A DNA stretch of 64,000 nucleotides. Source: Sphingobacterium multivorum (GTDB lineage: Bacteria > Bacteroidota > Bacteroidia > Sphingobacteriales > Sphingobacteriaceae). The notes beneath the pieces were generated by a model, which saw nothing but the letters and a program-made list of their open reading frames with translations, had not been told where the DNA came from and did no database searches. The stretch covers positions 496,001-560,000 of the forward strand of contig NZ_UAUU01000008.1 in the NCBI RefSeq assembly GCF_900457465.1, read 5' to 3'. Made by a program: the position numbers and the translations under genes. Positions 7,757-19,080 of the stretch are shown in pieces (positions within the stretch are counted from its first letter, which is position 1; every line of letters begins with the position of its first letter).

Positions 7757-8284
7757 ATGAAATACTGTGCTTTTCTACGCGGCGTCAATGTGAAGGGAAC
7801 CAATATGAAGATGTCAGATGTCAGTCAGGTTTTTAAGGACGCCGGTGTAACGGACGTTACTTCGGTACTGGCTTCTGGAAATATTGTTTTTTCGTCGGAC
7901 AAAGCGCCCGCCTCGCTCAAGCAGTTACTAGAGGATTCCATGTCGGCATATTTTTCTTATGAAGCTTTTTTGTTCATCCGATCACAGGAAGAAGTGGAAT
8001 TGCTGCAGGCAAATATTCCTTTTGAAATACATACAGACTTCCATGTCTATGCTTTTGTAGGGACAACAGGTGTCGAAACAATACTGATGGATGAATTCAG
8101 CAATTCGACACATGTGCCGGGAGAGAAGGGAGAAATTGTCGATACGGTCTTTTATTGGCGCGTACCCAAGGGCAATACCTTGGATTCCAGCTTCGGAAAG
8201 GTGTTGGGGAAAAAGAATCTGAAAGATAAGATGACAAGCCGGAATATCAACACCTTTGAAAAGATATTGAAAAAAATGGGTTAA
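7757..8284 (+). CDS. DUF1697 domain-containing protein
   Basis: A 175 aa protein with the DUF1697 signature at the N-terminus (YCAFLRGVNVKGTNMKMSD) and the central VLASGNIVFSS. The biochemical function of the family is unknown. It ends with a clear terminator 10 bp downstream and is probably in one transcript with the ATL gene. Confidence 0.9.
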   Translation: MKYCAFLRGVNVKGTNMKMSDVSQVFKDAGVTDVTSVLASGNIVFSSDKAPASLKQLLEDSMSAYFSYEAFLFIRSQEEVELLQANIPFEIHTDFHVYAFVGTTGVETILMDEFSNSTHVPGEKGEIVDTVFYWRVPKGNTLDSSFGKVLGKKNLKDKMTSRNINTFEKILKKMG

Positions 8285-8294
8285 TTAACGGAAT

Positions 8295-8321
8295 GAGCCC
8301 GGTATTATCCGGGCTCGTTTT
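8295..8321 (+). terminator. Rho-independent terminator
   Basis: Perfect 8-bp stem GAGCCCGG/CCGGGCTC with a 6-nt loop TATTAT, followed by GTTTTT. It serves the ATL-DUF1697 transcript. Confidence 0.85.
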
Positions 8322-8385
8322 TAGTTTATGGAATTCAGCCATGCGTGAAGTAGTTCCTCGGATGAAAACTTTTATGGCATTGATC

Positions 8386-9416
8386 TTAATCAATCTCAGC
8401 CGATTTAGCCCAGATGTTAATATGGCCGTCTTTTGCATAAAGATCAATTTCGTGAATTTCTTCCGGGCTAAACGTCAGATTCTTCAGCGCACCCACGCAA
8501 TCAATGACCTGTTGTGGTCTTGAGGCGCCAATTAGCGCCGATGTAACTTGCTTCTTGCGTAAAACCCATGCTATAGCCATTTGTGCCAGTGATTGCCCTC
8601 TACGCTGTGCAATTGCATGTAAGGCCTGGATGTTCTTTTGATTTTCTTCATTCAGAAATTTTGTCTGAAGTGATTTGGATTGCGCCGCACGGCTATTCTC
8701 GGGGATATGCTGTAAATATTTATCGGTGAGCATGCCCTGTGCCAAAGGGGAAAAGACGATAGAACCAATGCCTATCTCATCCAAGGTATCGAGCAAGCCA
8801 TCGGTTTCTACCCATCTGTTTAGCATAGAATAGCTAGGCTGATGAATAATAAAAGGTGTGCCCAATGATTTCAGGATTGCATGGGCTTCTTTTGTGCGTT
8901 GCGAATTATAGGATGAAATACCGACATAAAGCGCTTTTCCGCTACGGACAAGCTGATCTAGCGCCAGCATGGTCTCCTCCAAGGGGTATTGGGGTCGAAA
9001 CGATGTGAATAGAAAATATCGACGTAATCGATACCCAGGCGTTTAAGTGATTGCTCACAGCTTGATATCACATATTTACGGCTTCCCCATTCTCCGTAAG
9101 GCCCATTCCACATGTGATATCCCGCTTTTGATGAAATAATCATCTCATCGCGTAAACCGTAAAATTGTTCTTTTAATATTTGTCCGAAGGCCCTTTCGGC
9201 ACTTCCAGCAGGCGGACCATAATTGTTTGCGAGATCGAAATGGGTAATTCCCAGGTCAAACGCTGTTGTGCAAATATCAACTTTCGTTTGATGGGCTGTG
9301 TCGTCACCGAAATTATGCCACATTCCCAATGAGATGGCAGGCAATAGAAGACCGGATTGACCACAACGATTATAGATCATATCTTGATATCGGTCTGGAT
9401 TTGCTGTATACTGCAT
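8386..9416 (-). CDS. mgrA: Aldo/keto reductase, MgrA/YghZ type (frameshifted)
   Basis: NADPH-dependent reductase of the L-glyceraldehyde-3-phosphate reductase (MgrA/YghZ) group. The N-terminus YNRCGQSGLLLPAISLGMWH is the hallmark, followed by FDLANNYGPPAGSAE (catalytic Asp and Tyr), SSKAGYHMW (Lys) and IFYSHRFDPNTP (His). The reading frame shifts by -1 in the C run at 8983-8986: the upstream frame ends ...DPNTPWRRPCWR, while the downstream frame continues EETMLALDQLVRSGKALYVG. Restoring one base gives 343 aa, the normal family length. The rest is intact, so a sequencing or assembly error is more likely than a dead gene. It would act in the cytoplasm on aldehydes such as methylglyoxal. Confidence 0.85.
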
Positions 9417-9635
9417 AGTCTTGAATAGTTTTAATCCAAACTAAGATAAATTTACGCTTATTTGCAAGTTTTAATTCCATACCATGGCTGTAATTTTTTA
9501 GTGCAGGAAAAGTTTTGAAAGTATCCTGTACAGATATTCTTCGAGAGCATTTGGAAAACTGCCGCTCAATGTCTTTCAAAAATCGAAATTTAATGTATTT
9601 TTATATGAAATCTAAGAAAACGATTAATTCATACG

Positions 9636-10277
9636 ATGAGGAAAATTCTAACCATCCTAAGCTTTGTTTTTATTGTATTGGGGAATTGTTATGCCCAATC
9701 AAAACATTTACTTTTCAAGACTGATTTTGGCGATTTTAAAGTTGTACTTTATGATTATACCCACAATCATCGCGATTTGATGTTGCGATCTATTCGGGAT
9801 ACGGTCTATCAAGGAGCATTGTTTAATCGCATTATCGAAAATTTTGTTGTGCAGGGCGGAGAGCATGATATCGATATTGAAAAACGTGAGGCGGCAGATC
9901 CTCTTCATAGAAAACCGCGATTGGCGGCAGAGTTCGATGACCGGGCGTATCATAAAATAGGTGCCTTGGGTGCAGGACGGGATGGAAACCCCGCAAAAGC
10001 ATCTTTTTTGAATCAGATCTATTTCGTGGTCGGAAAGAAAATCACGGCAGCAGAACTGGATAGTCTGGAATTGAAGAAAGGGATAAAATATACTGCAGCA
10101 CAACGTCAGGAGTACTTGGCTCGTGGCGGACAGCCAAGACTTGATCACGATTTTACCGTTTTTGGCGAGATTTATGAGGGATTAGAGGTGATCATGAAAA
10201 TCAGTCGGGTAAAGACGGATAAACAAGATTTTCCACTTCATAATGTGCCTTTTAAGATTGTCGAAATAAGTAAATAA
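9636..10277 (+). CDS. Periplasmic cyclophilin-type peptidyl-prolyl isomerase
   Basis: A 213 aa protein with a signal peptide (1-20, ending NCYAQ) and a cyclophilin domain. Seen are KTDFGDFKVVLYD, ENFVVQGG, the Bacteroidetes-type insertion around KREAADPLHRKPRLAAEF, GALGAGRDGNPAKASFLNQIYFV, and FTVFGEIYEGLEVIMKI. It is expected to speed proline isomerisation during folding of exported proteins. Single gene ending at a bidirectional terminator. Confidence 0.9.
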   Translation: MRKILTILSFVFIVLGNCYAQSKHLLFKTDFGDFKVVLYDYTHNHRDLMLRSIRDTVYQGALFNRIIENFVVQGGEHDIDIEKREAADPLHRKPRLAAEFDDRAYHKIGALGAGRDGNPAKASFLNQIYFVVGKKITAAELDSLELKKGIKYTAAQRQEYLARGGQPRLDHDFTVFGEIYEGLEVIMKISRVKTDKQDFPLHNVPFKIVEISK

Positions 10278-10303
10278 ACTTAACAGTCGGAGCAATATTG
10301 ATA

Positions 10304-10328
10304 AAAAAAGGGCAATTAAGCCCTTTTT
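10304..10328. terminator. Bidirectional terminator
   Basis: An A-run plus GGGC pairs with GCCC plus a T-run around the loop AATTAA. It lies between the convergent cyclophilin and HdeD genes and can serve both. Confidence 0.75.
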
Positions 10329-10964
10329 CTATTTGCGGTGTTGATCAAATTCTTCTTTAAGCTTCTGATAACGCTCTTTCCACTCGTCTGGCAGCTTGCT
10401 CGGGATGTCTTTGAGACTTTTCAGCTGAAATGCAAAGACACAGGCTGCAAAGCCCACCGTACTTATGGCCATTCCGGTCCATATGACCAGCGAAAAACCT
10501 GCAAATAGCGGATTCCAAAGTAAGATAAAGCTGAAAATAATGCCTAAAATGGCAAATAATAAATTCCAGCCCCAAGATTTACTGCCGTAATTTTTGAGGT
10601 CAAAAGAAAAGGATAGCAACTGAAAGGATTTAAAGAGCGCATAAAAGCCTACAATAAACGCCAACGTGCTGGCTGAAAGCAACGGGTTGGCAATCAGTAA
10701 TATGCCGAATAGGGTATAAAGAATCCCTCCGGTGAGGTACCAACCCCAACCGTCCACTTCATCTTTGTTCTGCACGGCAAAGATAATTTCCAAAATACCG
10801 GAAATAATAAATGACCATGAAAATAGAATCGCTAATGTGAGAAATGCGGCAACAGGTGTGTAAATGGTATAGAACCCCAAAAGAATTAATAGAATGCCGA
10901 TAATCAATGGAATATACCAGTGCTTGATGGATGATCTGATTGTTTTAAAAAATGAATTTGCCAT
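10329..10964 (-). CDS. HdeD family (DUF308) membrane protein
   Basis: A 211 aa inner-membrane protein with six predicted hydrophobic segments in three pairs (WYIPLIIGILLILLGFYTIY, AAFLTLAILFSWSFIISG and so on), the HdeD/DUF308 pattern. HdeD of E. coli is linked with acid resistance; in Bacteroidetes the role is unproven. The C-terminal about 35 residues are charged and cytoplasmic (WKERYQKLKEEFDQHRK). Monocistronic. Confidence 0.9.
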   Translation of the reverse strand: MANSFFKTIRSSIKHWYIPLIIGILLILLGFYTIYTPVAAFLTLAILFSWSFIISGILEIIFAVQNKDEVDGWGWYLTGGILYTLFGILLIANPLLSASTLAFIVGFYALFKSFQLLSFSFDLKNYGSKSWGWNLLFAILGIIFSFILLWNPLFAGFSLVIWTGMAISTVGFAACVFAFQLKSLKDIPSKLPDEWKERYQKLKEEFDQHRK

Positions 10965-10997
10965 AATAATGAGTTAAGATGATGCAGTATTGTCGAT

Positions 10998-11035
10998 AAA
11001 AAAGCCCCATTAATTACTTAATGAGGCCTTACATA
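10998..11035 (-). terminator. Rho-independent terminator of the tolC-like gene
   Basis: On the minus strand, AAGGCCTCATT pairs with AATGGGGCTT (one bulged G), followed by a T-run. It lies about 40 bp after the stop of the TolC-like gene. Confidence 0.7.
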
Positions 11036-11071
11036 TATAAAACTGATTAAATTAGGCAAAAGGAAAATGTA

Positions 11072-12412
11072 CTAGATCTTTCCAGTCTCTTTTAAAAGTT
11101 TGTAATATGCATACACAATATTGATTTCAGCATTTGTGTATTTCAATTCCGCTTCAAGTTTTGAGTTTGAAGCATCCATGATATCGACGATCAACGCCAA
11201 TTGGTTCAAGTACTTTTTCTCAATAATACGATAGTTCTCATCTGCAAGAGCTTTATTGTACTCCAGCGTCTTGCGTTGTGAGTAGGCCTCATTGTATTTA
11301 ATGTATGCAGTATTAACAGCGACGCTGGTTTTTTGTTTCAGAGCACTTGTGTATTTTTCGTTCTTTTCAATTTGTAGATCATTTAGTTTAAGCTTTTTTC
11401 CTGTCGTGTAGATGGAAGAAATCGTATAATTCAGGGAGATACCGGTATTCCAGGTATTCATATACTTGTCGATCACCGGCATCACATTGGTGATAGGTTT
11501 CACAAGACTGTTTCCCGCGAATAGGCTGAGGGCAGGGGATCGCTCTGATTTTGTAATAGCCTTTTCTGTCAGTAAAAGTTCGGTTTCCTTGGCCGCAAGT
11601 TGTAGACCGGGACTGGAAACGTAAGCGTCTTGTTTTAAGCTCGCGAGGTCTGCCAGCTGAAAGCTGCTGTTTAATAGTTTGTCATCCGGCTCAATTACTG
11701 TGCCCTCCGGTAGCCCTAATGCGACTATAAGCTCGTCATTCAGGATTTTCCGATTATTCTGAATCACCTCTTTGGCTAACTCCAACTCGGATATTTGCAA
11801 TTGGTTGCGGATAACATCATTTTTGGTGATCATGCCCTGTTTATATAATTTTTCCGTCAGGTCCAGTCTCTTGTGCGCAAGCTCAATATTTTGATTGTAG
11901 ACAGCTTCTTGATTTTTCAGTTTAAATAGATCAAGGTAATAGCCTAAAACCAAAATTTTAATGTTCTGTTCTTCATTCTTATGGTCCAATTCAGCCAGTT
12001 CTTCGCCCAGCGAGGATGCTTTGATGCTATTTTTTACGACACCGCCCTTCCAGATAAGTTCTTTCGCTTCCAATGCATAGTTGTTACCGAAATGGGGTAA
12101 AGGGACTTTTTCCGACCCCGAAAGGTCTTTGTCGATCAACGCAGCGTTGCCGAGGTAAAAAGCCGATGCTGAAGCACTGATTTCGGGAAGCCTTCTTAAT
12201 TTTGCAACTTCCGTTTTTTGTTGGGCGATACTTACGGCCGACGCCGAAACAATAAGATTTGGGTGGTTATGGATAGCAAGTTCGAACAGTTTTTCAATTG
12301 ATATTTTTCGGCTGTTTATGCTGTCTTGACCGTATGTTTGATTGCAAAAGAATGTAAAGAAGCATAACGTCAAGTAAAAACCTATTTTTCGGGCTCTTGA
12401 CTTTGTATTCAT
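11072..12412 (-). CDS. TolC-family outer membrane efflux protein
   Basis: A 446 aa protein with a signal peptide (about 1-28, ending NQTYGQ) and two outer-membrane-efflux repeats of long helices. Typical pieces are LFELAIHNHPNLIVSASAVS at the start, TEKLYKQGMITKNDVIRNQL in the first repeat, and IEKKYLNQLALIVDIMDASN in the second. It should form the trimeric exit duct of a tripartite exporter. No pump or adaptor is adjacent. An AraC-family regulator lies 84 bp upstream on the same strand and may control it. Confidence 0.88.
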   Translation of the reverse strand: MNTKSRARKIGFYLTLCFFTFFCNQTYGQDSINSRKISIEKLFELAIHNHPNLIVSASAVSIAQQKTEVAKLRRLPEISASASAFYLGNAALIDKDLSGSEKVPLPHFGNNYALEAKELIWKGGVVKNSIKASSLGEELAELDHKNEEQNIKILVLGYYLDLFKLKNQEAVYNQNIELAHKRLDLTEKLYKQGMITKNDVIRNQLQISELELAKEVIQNNRKILNDELIVALGLPEGTVIEPDDKLLNSSFQLADLASLKQDAYVSSPGLQLAAKETELLLTEKAITKSERSPALSLFAGNSLVKPITNVMPVIDKYMNTWNTGISLNYTISSIYTTGKKLKLNDLQIEKNEKYTSALKQKTSVAVNTAYIKYNEAYSQRKTLEYNKALADENYRIIEKKYLNQLALIVDIMDASNSKLEAELKYTNAEINIVYAYYKLLKETGKI

Positions 12413-12496
12413 GGTATTTAACTTTGTTTATATATGTGCTACAAAGTTAGCATGCCCTGGGGTGACAAGAAATGTTTGATTACTGCTTTATGATGT

Positions 12497-13436
12497 TCAA
12501 TTGGTAACAAGATTTACCTGTTGTTCACGAAATAGCTTAGGTGTTATGCCGACATGTTTTTTGAAAAACTTGCTAAAAGCATATTGATCTGAAAAATTAA
12601 ACTCTTGTGAGATCTGGTTGATTGTTTTGGTAGAAATGGTGAGCTGCGCTCTAGCTTCTGTGACTAGCCAGTTACTGATAATTTCCGAGGGCGATTCTTG
12701 TGTAATCTCCTTGACGCTGATCGACAGGTATTTGATGGAAATGTGGAGGCGGTCGGCGTAGAATGCGAGATCGCGCTGCGCTTTGTAGTGGTCGGCGATA
12801 AGCTGTAAAAAATGTACGGTAATTTCTTCCTTTCTCTTGTTGCGTGCCTTTCCGGAGCTTTCACCAGCAGTATAGATCACATCGGCCAAAAGGTAGATAA
12901 TAGCCATAAAAATATTGATGTTGGCTTTTTGGAGAAAATCCTTCTTCGGGTCGATCGGTTTTTTACGATTGCTATGCAAAGTGGCATAACAATGTCCAGA
13001 TAGCTTCAAAATCGTTGGGGGCGGGAGTAAAAGGTGTGGAACGATTGGCATTGATTAACCGATACGCATCATATCGACTGATCGACAAGCGTATTCGGTT
13101 GGAAAAATTCCGGTCATAATGAAGGATTTTAAATATAGCATCGGTACTAATTGTTGTAAAGCTGTAGTACTTATTGTATCCGATAAAGAGGATACTGCCA
13201 GCTTGGAGATCGGTAAGCGTACCATTGCTATTGACCTGGATAGAGCCTCTATACAGCAGTATACAAGTCGTCCATAAGGGGTGATAGTAGTAGTCTTCTC
13301 CCTTCGCAGGAAGTTCCGATTGATCTATAAGTTCTATTTCATTCATTTTTATAATAAAAAAGTAAGGAATAGTGTAGGCAACTTTACCGCTATAATAGCA
13401 AAAAATTGTTATATCCTGTTTAGGAAAAAGGGACAA
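12497..13436 (-). CDS. AraC-family transcriptional regulator (frameshifted)
   Basis: The N-terminal part (13436 to about 12975) is a cupin-like sensor half (GEDYYYHPLWTTCILLYRGS, LTDLQAGSILFIGYN). The second frame carries the AraC DNA-binding domain with two HTHs, ending INQISQEFNFSDQYAFSKFF and HVGITPKLF. The two frames join near 12975-12985 by a +1 shift (one extra base), and the corrected protein is 312 aa, normal for the family. The effector is unknown. The TolC-like gene directly downstream is the likely target. Confidence 0.8.
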
Positions 13437-13520
13437 TCAGTTCTTTGGTATTGGAAGCTCAACAATATAAGATTGGAGGAGCAGCCCAAGAGCGACTCCA
13501 TCAATCCTATATTATCACCT

Positions 13521-14361
13521 TTAAAAAGCGACTTTTTTAGGGTCCGATCCGGAAAACCCCATTTCAGGTAAATCGAGGATAGTTTTGATATCGCTTTGCT
13601 GTCAGCTCAAAATCGTCGATCACTAAATTTCTTTTAATATTATCGGGATTGGTTTGATTTTGGCAGCGGCAAGATACCCTGAGATAAAGCAAATTTGATA
13701 CAGAGTTGTCCAACACTAGTATTCTTTTCCTTAGCCAAAGCAACGAGTGTTTCATCCTGTAATATTCTGCCCGAACCCAGGGGTGACCAAGCCTGAACAA
13801 GGATGTCATTGGATTGGCAGAGTGCCACAGTATCTTGCTGAAGGTAACCCGGATGAAATTCAATTTGGTTCACTGCAGGGATGATTGTCGCTGACTCCAA
13901 TAATTTGGCGAGGTAGTCTTTGGGGAAATTACTCAGGCCGATCGCTCTAACTTTCCCCTCTTTGTACAGCTGCTCAAAAGCCGCCAGGTATCGGCGTTGA
14001 TGTCAGACCAGTTTGCAAATTGCGTTTCGTTGGCAGGCCAATGAATCAGGTAAAGATCAAGGTAATCCAATTGTAGAGCGCTGAGCGATTTTTCGAATGC
14101 AGCAATAGTCTTATCGTATCCACGCTCGGTATTCCAGAGTTTTGTTGTAATAAACAGCGAATTACGATCGATACCACTGTCTTTTATCGCTTTTCCAACA
14201 CTCTTTTCGTTGCCATATATGGCCGCAGTATCAATATGTGTATACCCAGCGGCAAGTGCTTCTTTAACTGCCTGATAAGCTTCGTCGCCCTCAGGAATTT
14301 GCCAGGTTCCAAATCCAATTGCCGGAATTTCAATTCCATTGTTCAATTTGAATGTTTTCAT
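13521..14361 (-). CDS. Aldo/keto reductase (three frameshifts)
   Basis: AKR with start FKLNNGIEIPAIGFGTWQIP, catalytic pieces HIDTAAIYGNEKSVG (Asp, Tyr), ITTKLWNTE (Lys) and LYLIHWPA (His). Three single-base shifts break it: -1 near 13985 (WR then AFEQLYKEGKVRAIGLSNF), +1 near 13655 (LPLPKS then NPDNIKRNLVIDDFELTA), and +1 near 13588. After the last, the frame reads KTILDLPEMGFSGSDPKKVAF to a TAA at 13521. The corrected protein is 279 aa, the usual length. It should reduce aldehydes or ketones with NADPH in the cytoplasm. Three errors in an otherwise conserved gene point to poor sequence here. Confidence 0.82.
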
Positions 14362-14628
14362 TGTAAGTCGTGTTTTTATGTTGAGCTAAAATAGGATTTC
14401 GCCTGTAGTATCTGGTCACTGAAATGTCAAGAGGAAATACTTTTGGGTAGAGGAGGGGCGACTTATTCTGTATTGCCAAAATATATTTATTTTCACAATT
14501 TTATTGTCAAAAGGGGTGCAATTCCTCGTTAATTATGGCATTTATTCTTATCTTTAGGCGAATTTTTGAGAAATTCAGATTTTTCAATGATTTCACATAG
14601 CATTAAAAATTAAACATATTTCTAATAG

Positions 14629-16858
<2,230 letters not shown>

Positions 16859-16880
16859 GCGGTAATTGTTTTCATAAAAA

Positions 16881-16916
16881 AAGAAGCCCAGTTCGATTGA
16901 TCTGGGCTTCTTTTGT
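16881..16916. terminator. Bidirectional terminator
   Basis: Perfect 11-bp stem AAGAAGCCCAG/CTGGGCTTCTT with a 10-nt loop, A-run before and T-run after. It separates the convergent icd and GH43 genes. Confidence 0.85.
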
Positions 16917-16940
16917 TGTTTGCAAAAACGAGTATTTTTG

Positions 16941-17894
16941 CTATTTTAATGGATACTTGACACCTGTAAAGGTCATCTTAACAGGTATGATATGTCCATT
17001 TTTGTCAAATTTCATTTCCTCGATACAGGTGACGCGCTCATTGGCCCCATCTTTGCCAAGCGGTCTACGGTGGTAGACGATAAAATACTTGTCTTTGTTG
17101 GGTACTTTGATGACTGAATGATGTCCGGCGCCAACAGCGACTTCGGGATCTCGTTCTAATATTGTCCCGATGCGCTCAAAAGGCCCAAATGGCGAATCGG
17201 CGATGGCATAAGCGACTTTGTAGTCGGGGCCTGTCCAACCGCCTTCCGACCACATGAAATAATATTTTCCATCTTTTATAAACATAAATGGTCCTTCAAC
17301 GTAATCTTTAGGGGTGATTTCTTTGTAAAAGCTACCATCATCAAAAGGGAGCAAGCCGGTGAAATCTGGCTTGAGCTTCACCATATTGCAATGCTTCCAA
17401 CCGCCGTAATACATATAGAAAGTTCCGTCTTTATCTTTAAAAACAAACTGATCTATCGGTTGAGCGCCATTGATAATATCGTTGATTAAGGGTTTGCCCA
17501 ATAGGTCGGTATAGGGACCTTCTGGCTTGTCGGCCACAGCGACCCCGATGCCTCCGATCTCGCCTTGATGTACATCATTGGCTCCGAAAAATAGGTAATA
17601 TTTGCCTTTGTTTTCCAATACCGCTGGTGCCCACATAGCTTTTTTCGCCCATTTGACATTGCTGTTTTCCAAGATTCGGCTGTGTTTTGTCCAGTTGGCC
17701 AAGTCGGAAGATGAAAACGCGTCGAAGAATATCTGCTCTTCATAAGGTGCCGAATAGGTCGGGAATATCCAGTATTTATTGCCATAGATAATACCTTCAG
17801 GATCGGCATAGTTTCCCTTGATGACAGGGTTCTTCTGGGCAAAAAGTGTCGCGGTTAAAAGTAAGGCTGTTGATGTTAAAAATGTTTTAATCAT
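16941..17894 (-). CDS. Secreted glycoside hydrolase family 43 protein
   Basis: A 317 aa five-bladed beta-propeller glycosidase with a signal peptide (1-19, ending TLFAQ). The family acids are visible: Asp in GNYADPEGIIYG (general base), Asp in AQPIDQFVF (pKa modulator) and Glu in DYVEGPFMF (general acid). Blade motifs such as WAPAVLENKGKYYLFF and HHSVIKVPNKDKYFIVYHR fit arabinosidase/xylosidase-like GH43. The substrate is probably a plant polysaccharide side chain. It stands alone, without a SusCD pair. Confidence 0.9.
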   Translation of the reverse strand: MIKTFLTSTALLLTATLFAQKNPVIKGNYADPEGIIYGNKYWIFPTYSAPYEEQIFFDAFSSSDLANWTKHSRILENSNVKWAKKAMWAPAVLENKGKYYLFFGANDVHQGEIGGIGVAVADKPEGPYTDLLGKPLINDIINGAQPIDQFVFKDKDGTFYMYYGGWKHCNMVKLKPDFTGLLPFDDGSFYKEITPKDYVEGPFMFIKDGKYYFMWSEGGWTGPDYKVAYAIADSPFGPFERIGTILERDPEVAVGAGHHSVIKVPNKDKYFIVYHRRPLGKDGANERVTCIEEMKFDKNGHIIPVKMTFTGVKYPLK

Positions 17895-18077
17895 TGTATC
17901 GGTTTAAACCCGTAAGATACAGGATAAATATGGATCGGGATGAGTCAAAATGAATCATTTTTATGCTCATTTATCTCATTATTTTTTGAAATGTTAAAAT
18001 TTTGTTAAAATATTATTGTGCTTTCGATTGTTTCCGATTTATTTCACATATTTGTTCATGTCATTTCCAAATGGCAT

Positions 18078-18149
18078 AAATACTTTTCATAAAATAGGTT
18101 AATAATATGGCTAAGATACCCAAAGTCTCCCAGACTTTGGGTGTTTTTT
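18078..18149 (+). ncRNA. Candidate small RNA, copy A of a repeated core-plus-terminator module
   Basis: A 39-nt core (18078-18116, starting AAATACTTTTCAT and ending ATGGCTAAGA) is followed by a perfect 11-bp hairpin, ACCCAAAGTCT/AGACTTTGGGT with loop CCC, and then six T. The same core occurs at 51954 with a different hairpin. The terminator is plus-oriented, yet both neighbours (GH43 upstream, META protein downstream) are on the minus strand, so there is no gene for it to terminate. A short independent transcript is the simplest reading. No clear promoter was found upstream. Confidence 0.5.
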
Positions 18150-19041
18150 ATTCCCGCTCCAACCCAAAAATCATGACTAGTTTTCTGTCGTTGTATAAAT
18201 TTAAGGTTTGTTCGGCTATGTCAAATTGAATTTGTTTTTGTTCAAAAATTTGGAAAAAGTCATTTTCGATATTTTGGCCATTGCAGGCACGCATGGTGCT
18301 TGCTAGGTGTATAAAGCTGATTTTGTCCCCTTTAATAGTGAAATTTCCCCAAAAATTGTTGCATCCCGTTGTTCCAGTAATCGTGCCATTTCGGGCATCG
18401 AACCCGATGCTTGCTTTGCTGTCGGTGACATCCTTTCCATTTAACTGAAGTAAATTCCATTTAAAACGAGCCAGAAATGCGGCCACACTGGGCAGTTCAT
18501 CTGTACGTTCTTTTGAGACAACTTCAATTAAGCTGTATCTGATGGTGTCTGTATCTTTTTGTTTCGTTTGTTTTACCCGAATGCGGTAACGGTAGCCCTC
18601 TTGGTAATCGAAACCTTGAATGGTTGCAGCGAGGTATTCCCATTTATTTTTTTTATCAGATTTTATCTGCAGACACTTCAATTTACCAAGGTTCTGAGCA
18701 TTTACGTAGTTTTCTCCAACTTCCCATGTGTCTACGGCCGTCTCTTCCGATAATGATTTTGTGATCGTTTTGGCTAAGCTGTATGTTGGACGTGAACCGT
18801 TTTGACGTTTGAGGATCTTGATGTCATATTCAAATTTGGGATCATAATCAAATTGGCGTATCTCGGTATTGAATTTCTCCCAATCTTTGCTGTTGTAGTA
18901 CTTGACAAGATAGGGGGGTGTTTGTCGAAGACCTGATTTTACTTTTACACGAAATGAAGAATTCTGCGCGAGTAGGCTGTGACAAGGAAATAAGAGTGTT
19001 AAAAGAAGGAGTAATGAACTGTATGTGGAAAGCTTCTTCAT
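18148..19041 (-). CDS. Secreted DUF4377/META domain protein
   Basis: A 297 aa exported protein (signal peptide 1-25, ending SLLAQ). Two DUF4377-like repeats occupy about 28-175; each ends in a Y-x-L-x-x-V-x-S/K strand (YRYRIRVKQ...YSLIEVVSKE in the second). A META/HslJ-like domain follows: FKWNLLQLNGKDV, GTTGCNNFWGNFTIKGDKI and the conserved STMRAC. META proteins such as HslJ are linked with stress and novobiocin tolerance; no enzyme activity is known. The stop codon lies within the T-run of the adjacent RNA candidate. Confidence 0.8.
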   Translation of the reverse strand: MKKLSTYSSLLLLLTLLFPCHSLLAQNSSFRVKVKSGLRQTPPYLVKYYNSKDWEKFNTEIRQFDYDPKFEYDIKILKRQNGSRPTYSLAKTITKSLSEETAVDTWEVGENYVNAQNLGKLKCLQIKSDKKNKWEYLAATIQGFDYQEGYRYRIRVKQTKQKDTDTIRYSLIEVVSKERTDELPSVAAFLARFKWNLLQLNGKDVTDSKASIGFDARNGTITGTTGCNNFWGNFTIKGDKISFIHLASTMRACNGQNIENDFFQIFEQKQIQFDIAEQTLNLYNDRKLVMIFGLERE

Positions 19042-19080
19042 AATTGGAATGTAAATATCAATAAAAACGTATCTTTAAAC

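Noticed and set aside
9708..10148. 146-codon minus-strand frame
   Set aside because: Antisense to the cyclophilin gene; its sequence has no domain features, while the plus strand has clear motifs and a signal peptide.
18107..18230. Short frames starting MAK...LGVF overlapping both RNA modules (also at 51982)
   Set aside because: The peptide similarity is fully explained by the shared core (ATGGCTAAG) and by GGG plus T-run of the terminators; the stems themselves do not encode related residues.
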